Origin: CBDDKS01 sp965230335
GTDB lineage: Bacteria; Pseudomonadota; Gammaproteobacteria; Enterobacterales; Kangiellaceae
DNA: 64,000 nucleotides
Direction of reading: 5' to 3'
NCBI GenBank assembly: GCA_965230335.1
Contig: CBDDKS010000006.1
Coordinates: 2,108,001 to 2,172,000 of the forward strand
Part shown: positions 16,859 through 25,390 of the stretch, in pieces
How the letters are laid out: each line of letters begins with the position of its first letter
Position numbering within the stretch: position 1 is the stretch's first letter
Made by a program: the position numbers and the translations under genes
The notes under the pieces: model-generated
Told to the model about the DNA's origin: nothing
Database searches by the model: none
Seen by the model: the letters and a program-made list of their open reading frames with translations, nothing else

Positions 16859-19465
16859 ATGACCATCCAAACAACCGATGAAATACGACAGGCATTTTTA
16901 GCATTTTTTGAACAAAAAGGGCATCAGGTTGTGCCCAGTTCTTCATTAGTACCACAAGGTGATCAAACACTTTTGTTTACCAATGCTGGCATGGTTCAGT
17001 TTAAAGAGTGTTTTTTGGGACAGGAAAAAAGATCCTATGTTCGGGCAACGTCATCCCAGCGTTGTGTACGAGCCGGTGGCAAGCATAATGATTTAGAGAA
17101 TGTGGGTTATACAGCAAGACATCATACCTTTTTTGAAATGTTGGGTAACTTTAGTTTTGGGGATTATTTTAAAGAAGAGGCCATCACCTTGGCGTGGACT
17201 TTTTTAACACAGGTATTGAAACTACCCGAAGAAAAATTATGGGTAACCGTTTATAAAGATGATCAGGAAGCCGAAGAGATTTGGTTTAACAAGATCGGCA
17301 TTGATCAAACACGATTCTCTCGCTTGGGTGAGAAAGACAACTTTTGGGCCATGGGGGATACCGGACCTTGTGGGCCTTGCACAGAAATTTTTTATGATCA
17401 TGGTGACACGGTATTTGGTGGACCACCTGGCTCACCTGATGAAGACGGTGATCGTTATATTGAAATCTGGAATCTGGTCTTTATGCAGTTTAATCGTACC
17501 AATGATGGGGTGATGCATCCGCTGCCCAAGCCTTCTGTCGATACTGGTATGGGATTAGAACGTATTGCAGCAGTGATGCAGGGCAAACACAATAATTATG
17601 ACATTGATATTTTTGCAGCTTTAATTCAGGCCATTGCTGAGTTATTACAGCAATCCGATGCCACACAGCAATCACTGCGTGTTATTGCTGATCATATTCG
17701 TTCAACGGTTTTTTTAATTGTCGATGGTGTTGTACCCAGTAATGAAGGTCGTGGTTATGTATTAAGGCGTATTATGCGTCGGGCCATTCGTCATGGACAC
17801 CGATTGAATGCGTCATCCACGTTTTTACACAAGTTGGTGACACCCTTGATACAACAGATGGGTGCTGCTTATCCTGAGTTGAAAGTGCAGCAGACACTGA
17901 TTGAACAAACCATTTTAAAAGAAGAAGAACAGTTTGCCCGTACATTGGATAAAGGTATGTCCATATTGAATAAGGCGTTCGAACAACTTGAAGGCGATAT
18001 GATTTCAGGTGAAACGGCTTTTTTATTGTATGACACTTATGGTTTTCCCATTGATTTAACGGCAGATATAGCACGGGAAAAACAATTACAGATTGATAGA
18101 GAAGGATTTGAACGCTGCATGAATGAACAGCGTCAACGTTCACAGGCTTCCGGGCAATTCAATGTTGATTACAATCAACAATTGCATTTTGATGGAGAAA
18201 CACACTTTGTCGGTTACGATGTCTTGGAAAAAACATCAGTGATTGATCACTTGTTGGTCAATGGTGAAAAACAAGAACAGGCCGAAACAGGCAGTGATGT
18301 CTTGTTGGTCACACAGGAAACACCGTGTTATGCAGAATCCGGAGGACAAGTGGGTGATGTCGGTACTGTTGTTGGTCATCAAGGGCAGGGACATATTCTG
18401 GATACACAAAAAGTGAATGAGACTTATGTTCACCAGGTCAAAGTGACACAGGGCAGTTTGTCGGTTGGTGAAACTGTGACATTGCAGGTGACAAAAGAAC
18501 AACGCCAGGCAACAGCGATTCATCATTCAGCAACTCACTTAATGCATGCGGCACTCAGGCAGATTTTAGGCGAACATGTCGTACAAAAAGGATCTTTGGT
18601 GGATAGTGACAAACTCAGATTTGATTTTTCTCATACGCAACCTGTGAGTCCCGAAGAACAACAAGCCATTGAAGACTTGGTGAATCAGGAAATTCGCCAA
18701 AACCATTTGGTGTTGACAGAAGAAATGTCTATGTCAGCAGCAAAAACAAAAGGTGCCATGGCTTTGTTTGGTGAAAAATATGGCGAGACAGTACGCGTAC
18801 TGAGTATGGGTGCTTTTTCTGTAGAGCTGTGTGGCGGCACACATGTGAAACGAACGGGTGACATAGGATGTTTTAAACTCATTTCAGAAACAGGTATTGC
18901 AGCAGGTGTCAGACGTATTGAAGCTGTAGCAGGGCAAGTGGCTTTGGATCATGTTAGAAAACAAGAACAAGAATTATTTACATTAAGTCAGTTATTAAAA
19001 GTGGAACCTTCATTGATCAGTGAAAAAATATCCGGGTTATTGCAAAAAAATAAAACCTTGGAAAAATCAATACATCAATTGCAAAATAAAGCGGCATCAG
19101 AACAAGGAAATGATTTGGCCAATAACACGATTGAAATAAAGGGTATTAAAGTGGTCGTGACACAATTGCCACAATGCGAACCCAAATCTTTGCGTGACCT
19201 GATGGATCAGGTCAAAAATAAATTAGGATCAGGTGTTGTTTTACTGGGCGGTATTGCGCAATCAAAAGCCCATTTGATTGCTGGTGTCACCAAAGATTTA
19301 ACACAACAGATCCAAGCGAATGCACTCATTAAAGTGGCGGCAGAATTGGTGGATGGTAAAGGGGGTGGGCGACCAGACATGGCGCAAGCGGGAGGGACGA
19401 ATCCTGATAAACTGTCCGATGCATTGGAGGCTGCTAAACATTATATCAAAGAGCAATTATCTTAG
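16859..19465 (+). CDS. alaS: Alanyl-tRNA synthetase
   Basis: 868 residues, full length. The class II catalytic core has motif 1/2 elements (FLAFFEQKGHQVVPSSSLVP, RCVRAGGKHNDLENVG). The editing domain carries HHSATHLMHAALRQ and CGGTHV, and the C-terminal DHHA1 region ends DGKGGGRPDMAQAGG. It charges tRNA-Ala and clears mischarged Ser/Gly. It follows recX by 27 bases. The TAG stop is part of a TAGGGGCTGTTTATCTTC sequence matching a dispersed repeat motif. Confidence 0.97.
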   Translation: MTIQTTDEIRQAFLAFFEQKGHQVVPSSSLVPQGDQTLLFTNAGMVQFKECFLGQEKRSYVRATSSQRCVRAGGKHNDLENVGYTARHHTFFEMLGNFSFGDYFKEEAITLAWTFLTQVLKLPEEKLWVTVYKDDQEAEEIWFNKIGIDQTRFSRLGEKDNFWAMGDTGPCGPCTEIFYDHGDTVFGGPPGSPDEDGDRYIEIWNLVFMQFNRTNDGVMHPLPKPSVDTGMGLERIAAVMQGKHNNYDIDIFAALIQAIAELLQQSDATQQSLRVIADHIRSTVFLIVDGVVPSNEGRGYVLRRIMRRAIRHGHRLNASSTFLHKLVTPLIQQMGAAYPELKVQQTLIEQTILKEEEQFARTLDKGMSILNKAFEQLEGDMISGETAFLLYDTYGFPIDLTADIAREKQLQIDREGFERCMNEQRQRSQASGQFNVDYNQQLHFDGETHFVGYDVLEKTSVIDHLLVNGEKQEQAETGSDVLLVTQETPCYAESGGQVGDVGTVVGHQGQGHILDTQKVNETYVHQVKVTQGSLSVGETVTLQVTKEQRQATAIHHSATHLMHAALRQILGEHVVQKGSLVDSDKLRFDFSHTQPVSPEEQQAIEDLVNQEIRQNHLVLTEEMSMSAAKTKGAMALFGEKYGETVRVLSMGAFSVELCGGTHVKRTGDIGCFKLISETGIAAGVRRIEAVAGQVALDHVRKQEQELFTLSQLLKVEPSLISEKISGLLQKNKTLEKSIHQLQNKAASEQGNDLANNTIEIKGIKVVVTQLPQCEPKSLRDLMDQVKNKLGSGVVLLGGIAQSKAHLIAGVTKDLTQQIQANALIKVAAELVDGKGGGRPDMAQAGGTNPDKLSDALEAAKHYIKEQLS

Positions 19466-19845
19466 GGGCTGTTTATCTTCATTTGAAATGAGTTTTTTGG
19501 GGTATTTTACCGAGAGGTAGGGCCTGACTTTTTATTATTTTTGTCCAAAATGAAAGAAATTTCTCACAATAATGCTATAAAACTGAAAAAATAATCAAAA
19601 TTTCAGTATTAGATATCAACAAGAGAAGCACATACTGTTATACTCGCAGGTTCATCATCAAGTGTTATAACCCAGTATTGATATACCCAATGGATTTCAA
19701 TAGGCAGGTAAGTGGTAAGTGAAGAGCGCATTCAGATGCTTAGGACATTCAACTAAGTGGCTCGTGCGATTGAATCTTGCTGTTAGCCTTGCATAGTGAA
19801 AAGCGAAGGGTATACAGGCTGGACCATTTATGGAGACTTTAGGAT
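19466..19845. other. 380-base gap between alaS and csrA
   Basis: No gene is visible; lysC, often found here in other gammaproteobacteria, is missing. The first part is AT-rich. Positions 19682-19814 form a palindromic element described separately. The csrA promoter must lie in or near that element. Confidence 0.6.
19682..19814. repeat. MITE-like palindromic element upstream of csrA
   Basis: The ends TATACCC (19682-19688) and GGGTATA (19808-19814) are inverted repeats. Inside them the two halves remain alignable as inverted copies: TTTCAATAGGCAGGTAAG on the left against TTTCACTATGCAAGGCTAA read from the right. This is the structure of a small non-autonomous element or a long RNA hairpin. It ends 31 bases before the csrA start. 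Confidence 0.45.
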
Positions 19846-20040
19846 ATGTTAATTCTAACTCGCCGCGTAGGTGAAACGTTAATGATTGGTGACGATGTCA
19901 CTGTGACTGTTTTAGGTGTTAAAGGTAATCAAGTCAGAATAGGTGTGAATGCACCTAAAGAAATTTCAGTACATAGGGAAGAAATTTATCTGCGTATTCA
20001 ACGTGAGAGAAATGCTTCGGAGAATAGCCTGATAAAATAA
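19846..20040 (+). CDS. csrA: Carbon storage regulator CsrA/RsmA
   Basis: 64 residues beginning MLILTRRVGETLMIGDDV, with the VRIGVNAP and VHREEIY motifs. Arg44-equivalent in the VHREEI segment and Leu4/Arg6 form the known RNA-binding surface. CsrA dimers bind GGA motifs in 5' leaders and control carbon flux, motility and biofilm. It lies downstream of alaS and upstream of tRNA-Ser, as in many gammaproteobacteria. GGAGACTTTAGGAT directly before the ATG contains GGA motifs, compatible with autoregulation, which is inference. Confidence 0.97.
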   Translation: MLILTRRVGETLMIGDDVTVTVLGVKGNQVRIGVNAPKEISVHREEIYLRIQRERNASENSLIK

Positions 20041-20051
20041 GATAACAGACA

Positions 20052-20088
20052 GATATTACTTGATTTTTTGTAGTGATCGAGTAATATC
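20052..20088. terminator. Hairpin after csrA
   Basis: GATATTACTTGAT (20052-20064) pairs with ATCGAGTAATATC (20076-20088) with one G-T wobble. It lies 12 bases after csrA and just before tRNA-Ser. There is no T run, so it may be a weak terminator or a processing or stability hairpin. Confidence 0.4.
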
Positions 20089-20114
20089 CGCCCGTTAATA
20101 TTTCAAAGGCTTTA

Positions 20115-20206
20115 GGAGAGATGGCCGAGCGGCTGAAGGCGCTCCCCTGCTAAGGGAGTATACGGTTTGTCCCGTATCGAGGGTTCAAATCCCTCTCTCT
20201 CCGCCA
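20115..20206 (+). tRNA. tRNA-Ser (anticodon GCU)
   Basis: A 92-base cloverleaf with acceptor stem GGAGAGA/TCTCTCC, CCA encoded, and anticodon stem CTCCC/GGGAG around CTGCTAA, giving anticodon GCU. A long variable arm (TACGGTTTGTCCCGTA) is present, as expected for serine. The T loop GGTTCAAATCC is intact. Confidence 0.97.
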
Positions 20207-20393
20207 TTTACCAAAAAGAACATCCTTTTTTAAGCTTTTGTTAATCTTACTATCGTCAAAAATGTCTGAATCTGAGTTCGTGTGATAAACTGCGAAAATG
20301 GCTTCACTTATTTTTGAGATATTTGTTAAATTGATTGAGCAGATATTCAACAAAATTAACCTTTTGATGAATACTCCATTGTTCTTTTATATT

Positions 20394-20470
20394 GCGCATG
20401 TAGCTCAGCTGGATAGAGTACCTGGCTACGAACCAGGCGGTCGGAGGTTCGAATCCTTCCATGCGCGCCA
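20394..20470 (+). tRNA. tRNA-Arg (anticodon ACG)
   Basis: A 77-base cloverleaf with acceptor stem GCGCATG/CATGCGC, CCA encoded, and anticodon stem CCTGG/CCAGG around CTACGAA, giving anticodon ACG. ACG is normally edited to ICG by TadA to read CGU, CGC and CGA. It lies downstream of tRNA-Ser and is followed by a terminator. Confidence 0.97.
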
Positions 20471-20475
20471 ATTCC

Positions 20476-20501
20476 AACCGACCTCAAAGGTCGGTTTTTT
20501 T
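20476..20501 (+). terminator. Rho-independent terminator after tRNA-Arg
   Basis: AACCGACC (20476-20483), loop TCAAA, then GGTCGGTT (20489-20496) and a T run. A textbook terminator closing the tRNA transcript. Confidence 0.9.
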
Positions 20502-20520
20502 ATAGGGAGCATTTATCCGT

Positions 20521-22014
20521 ATGCCTGAATCCATCACCCATGAGTTAATGATTATTATCACAATGGTTGTGGCATTCATCATATTGATAGTCTTGTATTT
20601 TCGCTTATCTGCAAAACTCCATGATGTGACAAACTTGCTGCAATCTTCCAAAGAAGATGAACAGGCATTGATGACAGCAATTAGGGAATTAAGAGAAACA
20701 CAGTTAGCACGATATTCGGAATTTTCCCTGCAAATGCAGCAAAGGTTTGATCAAATGAATCATCTGTTTCGAGAGATGATGCATGAGACTCAAAAAACAT
20801 TATCAGATCTGGCTCATGAGCAAGCAAAAAAAATCATGCAGGAACACAATCGTTTCGAACAAACACTTTATGCTCAGGTGAATGACGCAGAAAAGAAAAC
20901 GACAGAACAACTGAATAAAGGACACATTACATTACATCATGACTTTAATCAGTTTAAAGACACCACACAACGCAATTTTAGTGAAACCAATGATCTGTGG
21001 CGTCAGCAACATGCTGAGTTAAGAGATAAGCTGGTCAATGAATTAAGACAAAGTATCAAAGATATCAGAGCCGAGTTAACACAAACGCTGACAACCAATT
21101 CGGATAATCTAGTAAAAAGTATGACCGCATTAACAGAATCCAATGAACAGCGACTGAAAGACATTAGTGGGCAAGTTGAAAAGCGTTTAACGGAAGGATT
21201 TGAAAAAACCACACAGACTTTTACCGATGTGCTCAAACGTCTGGCTTTAATCGATGATGCTCAAAAGAAAATTACAGAGTTATCAACCAATGTGGTGAGT
21301 TTGCAGGAAGTCCTGGCTGATAAACGTTCTCGTGGCACGTTTGGTGAAATACAACTGGAACGATTAATTCGCAACGTGTTACCTGAGAAACATTTTGCCA
21401 TTCAACACAAATTATCCAATGACAAAATAGCCGATTGCGTGTTGTTTTTGCCAGAGCCAACGGGCAATGTTGTGATTGATTCCAAATTTCCTTTAGAGTC
21501 TTATCAAAAAATGACCGACTTTGAAGAATCGGAAAGTGAACGCGCTTTGGCTGCACGACAATTTCGTCAGGATGTCAAAGTACATATCAATCACATTAAA
21601 GAGCGATATATTATTCCGGGTGAAACGGCTGTGGGCGCCATGATGTTTATTCCGGCAGAAGCTGTTTTTGCAGAAATTCATGCCCATCATTCGGAGCTGG
21701 TTGAATACGCTTACAAAGAAAAAATCTGGCTGGTTTCACCAACAACCGTGATGGCGGTCTTAACCACAGCCAGTGCTGTGATTAAAGACGAAGCCACGCG
21801 TCATCAGGTACATATTATTCAGGAACATCTAGGTAAACTGGGGGAAGATTTTGCCCGTTTTCAGGAAAGGATGAACAATTTATCCAAACACATTGGACAA
21901 GTGAGTCAGGATGTCGATCAAATTAATATTTCAGCCAAGAAAATATCCAGTAGATTCAATAAAATAGAGAAAGTGGAACTCAATGAACTGGAAGTCGAGC
22001 AGGAAGAAAAATAA
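20521..22014 (+). CDS. rmuC: DNA recombination protein RmuC
   Basis: 497 residues. An N-terminal membrane anchor (about 8-27, IITMVVAFIILIVLYF) is followed by a long coiled coil (about 35-250). The conserved RmuC nuclease-like domain lies from about 270 to 470, with RGTFGEIQLERLIRNVLPEKHF, VVIDSKFPLESY and a helical C-terminus. RmuC limits inversions at short inverted repeats; it is predicted to have a restriction-endonuclease-like fold. It starts at ATG 20521 behind GGGAG. Single gene after the tRNAs. Confidence 0.93.
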   Translation: MPESITHELMIIITMVVAFIILIVLYFRLSAKLHDVTNLLQSSKEDEQALMTAIRELRETQLARYSEFSLQMQQRFDQMNHLFREMMHETQKTLSDLAHEQAKKIMQEHNRFEQTLYAQVNDAEKKTTEQLNKGHITLHHDFNQFKDTTQRNFSETNDLWRQQHAELRDKLVNELRQSIKDIRAELTQTLTTNSDNLVKSMTALTESNEQRLKDISGQVEKRLTEGFEKTTQTFTDVLKRLALIDDAQKKITELSTNVVSLQEVLADKRSRGTFGEIQLERLIRNVLPEKHFAIQHKLSNDKIADCVLFLPEPTGNVVIDSKFPLESYQKMTDFEESESERALAARQFRQDVKVHINHIKERYIIPGETAVGAMMFIPAEAVFAEIHAHHSELVEYAYKEKIWLVSPTTVMAVLTTASAVIKDEATRHQVHIIQEHLGKLGEDFARFQERMNNLSKHIGQVSQDVDQINISAKKISSRFNKIEKVELNELEVEQEEK

Positions 22015-22128
22015 CATCTCTATTTGTGAGAACCTGTTCAAATTTTAATGGATTCTCGCATAATCCATTAACCATGCTGCAAAAAATTGACTATCTTTAA
22101 AGGAGAGGCATTCAATATATCATGAGGT

Positions 22129-23562
22129 TTGTTCGTGGCTATTTCAGAAAGAATCCCAGAAAGCATTCCAGAAAAAATCCCGGAGGCTATCCAATCTTAC
22201 TTTAATGATTTAAACATGCCATTTGAAGTCGTTAATCATCAACAAACCGTCAGTTGTTATTCGTGTATTGCCAAACAATTGGATATTTCTGGTGAGCAGT
22301 TATTAAGATGTGTGATATTACAAAGTTCGCAGGGACGTTTTATGGCGATATTGCCGTCAAATTATTTATTGGATTATGATGCGTTAAGACAAATGAAAGG
22401 AGAAGAGTTGAGCATTATCAGTGGAGAAGCCGCCAAAGGACTTTTTAAACAGTGTGATTACGGATGTTATCCACCATTACCTCAGGTATTTAAGTTTGAT
22501 ACTTTAGTCGATCCCAGTGTATTACGATTGGAATCGGCTTATTTTGAAAGTGGACATTCGGGATATTTTTTAAAAATTAATCAACAGGGCATTCAAACAT
22601 TGTTTGGATCCTGTGAACAAGAGACATTTGCCTGTGGTCCGGAAAGATTATTTTCTGGCAGTAATCTGAATAAAAATGAATCGGATGGGGTTGAAGAATT
22701 TACACCCATGCGAATGAAGCAACGGGTTGATGAAACCTTTGATTTGCCCTCCATGCCCGATATTGCACATGATATTATGAAACTCAGGGTTGACCCAGGT
22801 GCTAATGCAGAAGACTTGGCCAATATTGTTGCACGTGATCCCAGTTTGTCGGCACAAATCATCAGTTGGGCCTGCTCTCCTTATTATGGTTATAAAGGCA
22901 CAGTAGACTCATTAACAACAGCAATATCCCGTGTGTTGGGTTTTGATTTGGTAATGAATCTATCCTTAGGGATTACCATTGGGAAATCATTAAAAGTCAG
23001 TCACGATGGTCCATTAGGTGTGCGAAATTATTGGCGGCAGTCAGTGTATTGTGCAGCACTGGTTGATAAATTATGTCGTTTGATACCCGTTAAACAAAGA
23101 CCCGAAAGAGGCCTGGTTTATTTATCGGGTTTGTTGCATAACTTCGGACATTTATTATTAGGCCATTTATTTCCACCGCAATTTTATTTGATCAATCGTT
23201 ATGTTGAAGCCAATGGATCTATTGCCATCGAAGACGTTGAACATTTTGTATTGGGTGTGACTCACGAAGAACTGGGTGCATGGTTAATGCAAAGTTGGCA
23301 TATGCCTGATGAGTTAATTACCGCCGTTCGCTGGCATCATAAAGAAGAGTTCTGGAGCAAGCATGCCATCTATTCTAACTTAGTGTTATTAGCAAATCGT
23401 TTATTAAAACGCATAGAGCTAGGTGACTCCCACGAAATTGAATTACCTCAATCCACATTAGAATTACTGTCACTGGATGAAAATGAAGTGAATGAAACCT
23501 TTGAGGAATTACTGGATGAGCGTGAGTTTTTGGATATTATGTCGAAGCAATTAGTGGCGTGA
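22129..23562 (+). CDS. YbaK/ProRS-editing-like domain fused to HDOD domain
   Basis: About 475 residues. The N-terminal part (about 20-165) resembles the YbaK/ProX aminoacyl-tRNA deacylase fold (FEVVNHQQTVSCYSCIAKQL). The rest (about 200-450) is an HDOD domain (LPSMPDIAHDIMKLRVDP, DPSLSAQIISWACSP, GLLHNFGHLLLGH). HDOD proteins act in signalling, often linked to c-di-GMP or stress. The start is unclear: TTG 22129 or GTG 22135 are in frame, but the AGGAGAGG at 22101 sits better with an out-of-frame ATG at 22122. The first residues repeat I-P-E-x (IPESIPEKIPEAI). Confidence 0.8.
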   Translation: MFVAISERIPESIPEKIPEAIQSYFNDLNMPFEVVNHQQTVSCYSCIAKQLDISGEQLLRCVILQSSQGRFMAILPSNYLLDYDALRQMKGEELSIISGEAAKGLFKQCDYGCYPPLPQVFKFDTLVDPSVLRLESAYFESGHSGYFLKINQQGIQTLFGSCEQETFACGPERLFSGSNLNKNESDGVEEFTPMRMKQRVDETFDLPSMPDIAHDIMKLRVDPGANAEDLANIVARDPSLSAQIISWACSPYYGYKGTVDSLTTAISRVLGFDLVMNLSLGITIGKSLKVSHDGPLGVRNYWRQSVYCAALVDKLCRLIPVKQRPERGLVYLSGLLHNFGHLLLGHLFPPQFYLINRYVEANGSIAIEDVEHFVLGVTHEELGAWLMQSWHMPDELITAVRWHHKEEFWSKHAIYSNLVLLANRLLKRIELGDSHEIELPQSTLELLSLDENEVNETFEELLDEREFLDIMSKQLVA

Positions 23563-23618
23563 ATCTGAATAGTTTTGGTATATCGTTATACTTACCTAAT
23601 GGTTCGGATTTTTTATTT

Positions 23619-24185
23619 TTATAAATATTTAGATAACCACGCGGGAACATCAGACTGGCGGTGCAATATTCCATCTCGATAAGTTGCAACCAATTTGTAA
23701 TGGTCGCTATTATCGTACACATAAGCTAAATCACAAAGCCGCATATGTTCTTTAAAATTTTTAAAACTCTTGGGATAACGGCGTTGTATATCTTTTATTG
23801 GAATATTATGACCACCTTTCCCTACTCTAATTTTGACACGTTCAGCACTTAATTCAGCATTTTTAAGAGCAACGTAAACTAGAATAGTTTTAAAGCCATT
23901 TTGTCGCGCTTGTTGGAGATATTTTATATAAAGACGACCTGATAAAGTCGATTCCACGAGGAAAGATTTTTTTTCGGCAATACATTGTTGAACAGCCATT
24001 AAAGCTGCTTTACCTGCTGCAAGTTGCTCATTATCAACTGTTGCAAAAGAACCTGTCATATTTCTAGCTATGGTATCAGGGTCGATAATTTTAAGGTTTG
24101 AGTTTTTATGCTTGGCTGTTCTTGTAAAAGTGGATTTACCAGAACCATTAACGCCAGCAATCAGCACCATTTGAGGACGTGACAT
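23619..24185 (-). CDS. Zeta-toxin-family P-loop kinase
   Basis: 188 residues. Walker A is GVNGSGKS (11-18). The catalytic Asp region DPDTIARN lies at 35-42 and VESTLSGR at 77-84. The family signature RVKIRVGKGGHNIP (116-129) supplies the ATP-lid arginines and is followed by IQRRYPKS. Zeta-type toxins phosphorylate UDP-activated sugars of cell-wall synthesis, though many chromosomal relatives are uncharacterised. The ATG is 3 bases past the stop of a 51-residue gene that is probably its antitoxin. All expected catalytic motifs are present. Confidence 0.8.
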   Translation of the reverse strand: MSRPQMVLIAGVNGSGKSTFTRTAKHKNSNLKIIDPDTIARNMTGSFATVDNEQLAAGKAALMAVQQCIAEKKSFLVESTLSGRLYIKYLQQARQNGFKTILVYVALKNAELSAERVKIRVGKGGHNIPIKDIQRRYPKSFKNFKEHMRLCDLAYVYDNSDHYKLVATYRDGILHRQSDVPAWLSKYL

Positions 24186-24188
24186 TTT

Positions 24189-24344
24189 TTAAGAGCGCAT
24201 TCCATTGACATTGGTTTCTTTTTGAGCTGTTTTATAAGCTTCATCCCCTAATTTTTGAGGGTCTTTTTCAAGCCTTTTCACAAACTCTTCAGCCGCTTCA
24301 TTTTCATGCTTATTCGGATCTGTTTTCAGTTTTTCACTAGACAT
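24189..24344 (-). CDS. 51-residue putative antitoxin upstream of zeta-like toxin
   Basis: Reading the minus strand from the ATG at 24344 gives MSSEKLKTDPNKHENEAAEE and ends ETNVNGMRS, 51 residues, highly charged and probably helical. AAGGAGACATAACT directly upstream is an excellent ribosome-binding site. It ends 3 bases before the zeta-like kinase start, so the two are translationally coupled. It is too short to look like the classical epsilon antitoxin (about 90 residues, three-helix bundle). The antitoxin role is inferred from position only. Confidence 0.65.
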   Translation of the reverse strand: MSSEKLKTDPNKHENEAAEEFVKRLEKDPQKLGDEAYKTAQKETNVNGMRS

Positions 24345-24761
24345 AGTTATGTCTCCTTTATCTAAGTAATCTTTATATTATCATGTATTCTAGCAAAAAA
24401 AACAGAATTTAAGGTTTAATCGTGATTTTCTTTAAGCCAAACTTGTCATATTATTCTAATGAGTATATCAGGCCAAGTATCTAATAATTAAATATATTAC
24501 GAGCTATAAGCTAAATCACTATATCAAGATAATCCATGGAATAAGAAGATTCAGACTTTCTTCCGTGAAAGTCTGTTGTCTTTTTGCAAGCGCTCAAAAA
24601 GACAAGAAAAAAGCTTCTTCGCTGCGCAGGCACTTGCTCAGAATGGTTATTGATTTTGGAGTAAGTCTTTTGCTTCCCAGAATATTGTGAATTAAAAGAA
24701 ACACCTCATTACTTAAAGGTTATCGGGAGCAAGTACCCTCCGTAGGAGTATTTCGGGCGTT
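24345..24761. other. 417-base gap between toxin-antitoxin pair and asnC
   Basis: No gene is recognised. It contains the TA promoter region on the minus strand, a terminator-like hairpin at 24552-24575 and a dispersed repeat at 24730-24765 that runs into the asnC stop codon. Other sequence is unremarkable. Confidence 0.55.
24552..24582. terminator. Terminator-like hairpin downstream of asnC
   Basis: CAGACTTTC (24552-24560) pairs with GAAAGTCTG (24567-24575), followed on the plus strand by TTGTCTTTTT. It would most naturally end asnC transcription on the minus strand, though the better T run is on the plus side. A nearly identical stem forms the terminator at 37211. Confidence 0.45.
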
Positions 24762-24765
24762 TTAC
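24730..24765. repeat. Dispersed CAAGTACC repeat, copy A
   Basis: CAAGTACCCTCCGTAGG and the bases following it resemble 39884-39918 (CAAGTACCTGCCGTAGG...) at roughly three quarters of positions. Copy A touches the asnC stop codon; copy B is also intergenic. This suggests a small dispersed repeat family. Confidence 0.45.
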
Positions 24766-25220
24766 AGTTGAATGTTTCGATGAATCGGATTTTGTAGAGA
24801 AATTAAGGTTTCTGTCGATCGTATTTTATCAATGGATTGAATCTGATCGATAAGCAGCCACTGAAAATCATCAATACTGGCGCAGAGAATTTTAATCAGA
24901 ATACTGTATTGTCCGGTGGTGTAGTAGGCCTCGACTACTTCAGGAATATGGTTTAATTGATGGATAACATCTTTGTAATCACCCGCACTTCTTAAGTTAA
25001 TACCGATAAAACAACAGACATCAAAGCCCAGATTTTTGGGCTCAACATTGAGTTTTGTGCCAGCAATAATACCTGCAGATTTCATCTTTTCTATTCTGAC
25101 ATGAATGGTTGCTGGGCTGACTTTAAAGGCTTTAGCCAGTTCGGCATAAGGCTGTTTCGCATCGGTGATCAGGCTGTTGAGAATCTGTTTATCTAAATTG
25201 TCGATTGGATAATTTGGCAT
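24762..25220 (-). CDS. asnC: Transcriptional regulator AsnC
   Basis: 152 residues, full length. A winged helix-turn-helix occupies the N-terminus (IDNLDKQILNSL, YAELAKAFKVSPATIHVRIEKMK) and the RAM ligand-binding domain the C-terminus (GFDVCCFIGINL, AYYTTGQYSILIKI, STETLISLQNPIHR). The match to E. coli AsnC, rather than to generic Lrp, is close throughout. AsnC senses asparagine and in E. coli controls asnA. Here it is divergent from asnB with 170 bases between, so asnB is the likely target. Confidence 0.93.
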   Translation of the reverse strand: MPNYPIDNLDKQILNSLITDAKQPYAELAKAFKVSPATIHVRIEKMKSAGIIAGTKLNVEPKNLGFDVCCFIGINLRSAGDYKDVIHQLNHIPEVVEAYYTTGQYSILIKILCASIDDFQWLLIDQIQSIDKIRSTETLISLQNPIHRNIQL

Positions 25221-25390
25221 AGTGTTTTCAGGCTATATTTAAATATTATTTAATTTTAAATTGGTTTTATTAAAAAATATCTTCCATTATAAGTATTTTA
25301 GTTGTTGTTTGTTTTAAATTTCAAGGAAATAGTTAAAAATATAATTAAAAACCAGTCAATTGATTCAATCATCTATAGGTTAATAGCAAC
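25221..25390. promoter_or_regulatory. asnC-asnB divergent control region
   Basis: 170 bases of very AT-rich sequence between the divergent starts, with several A/T tracts of the kind Lrp/AsnC proteins favour. No exact operator can be called. Its role in joint control is inferred from the layout. Confidence 0.4.

Noticed and set aside
17772..18143. 123-codon open frame on the minus strand
   Set aside because: It lies wholly within alaS with no protein-like features.
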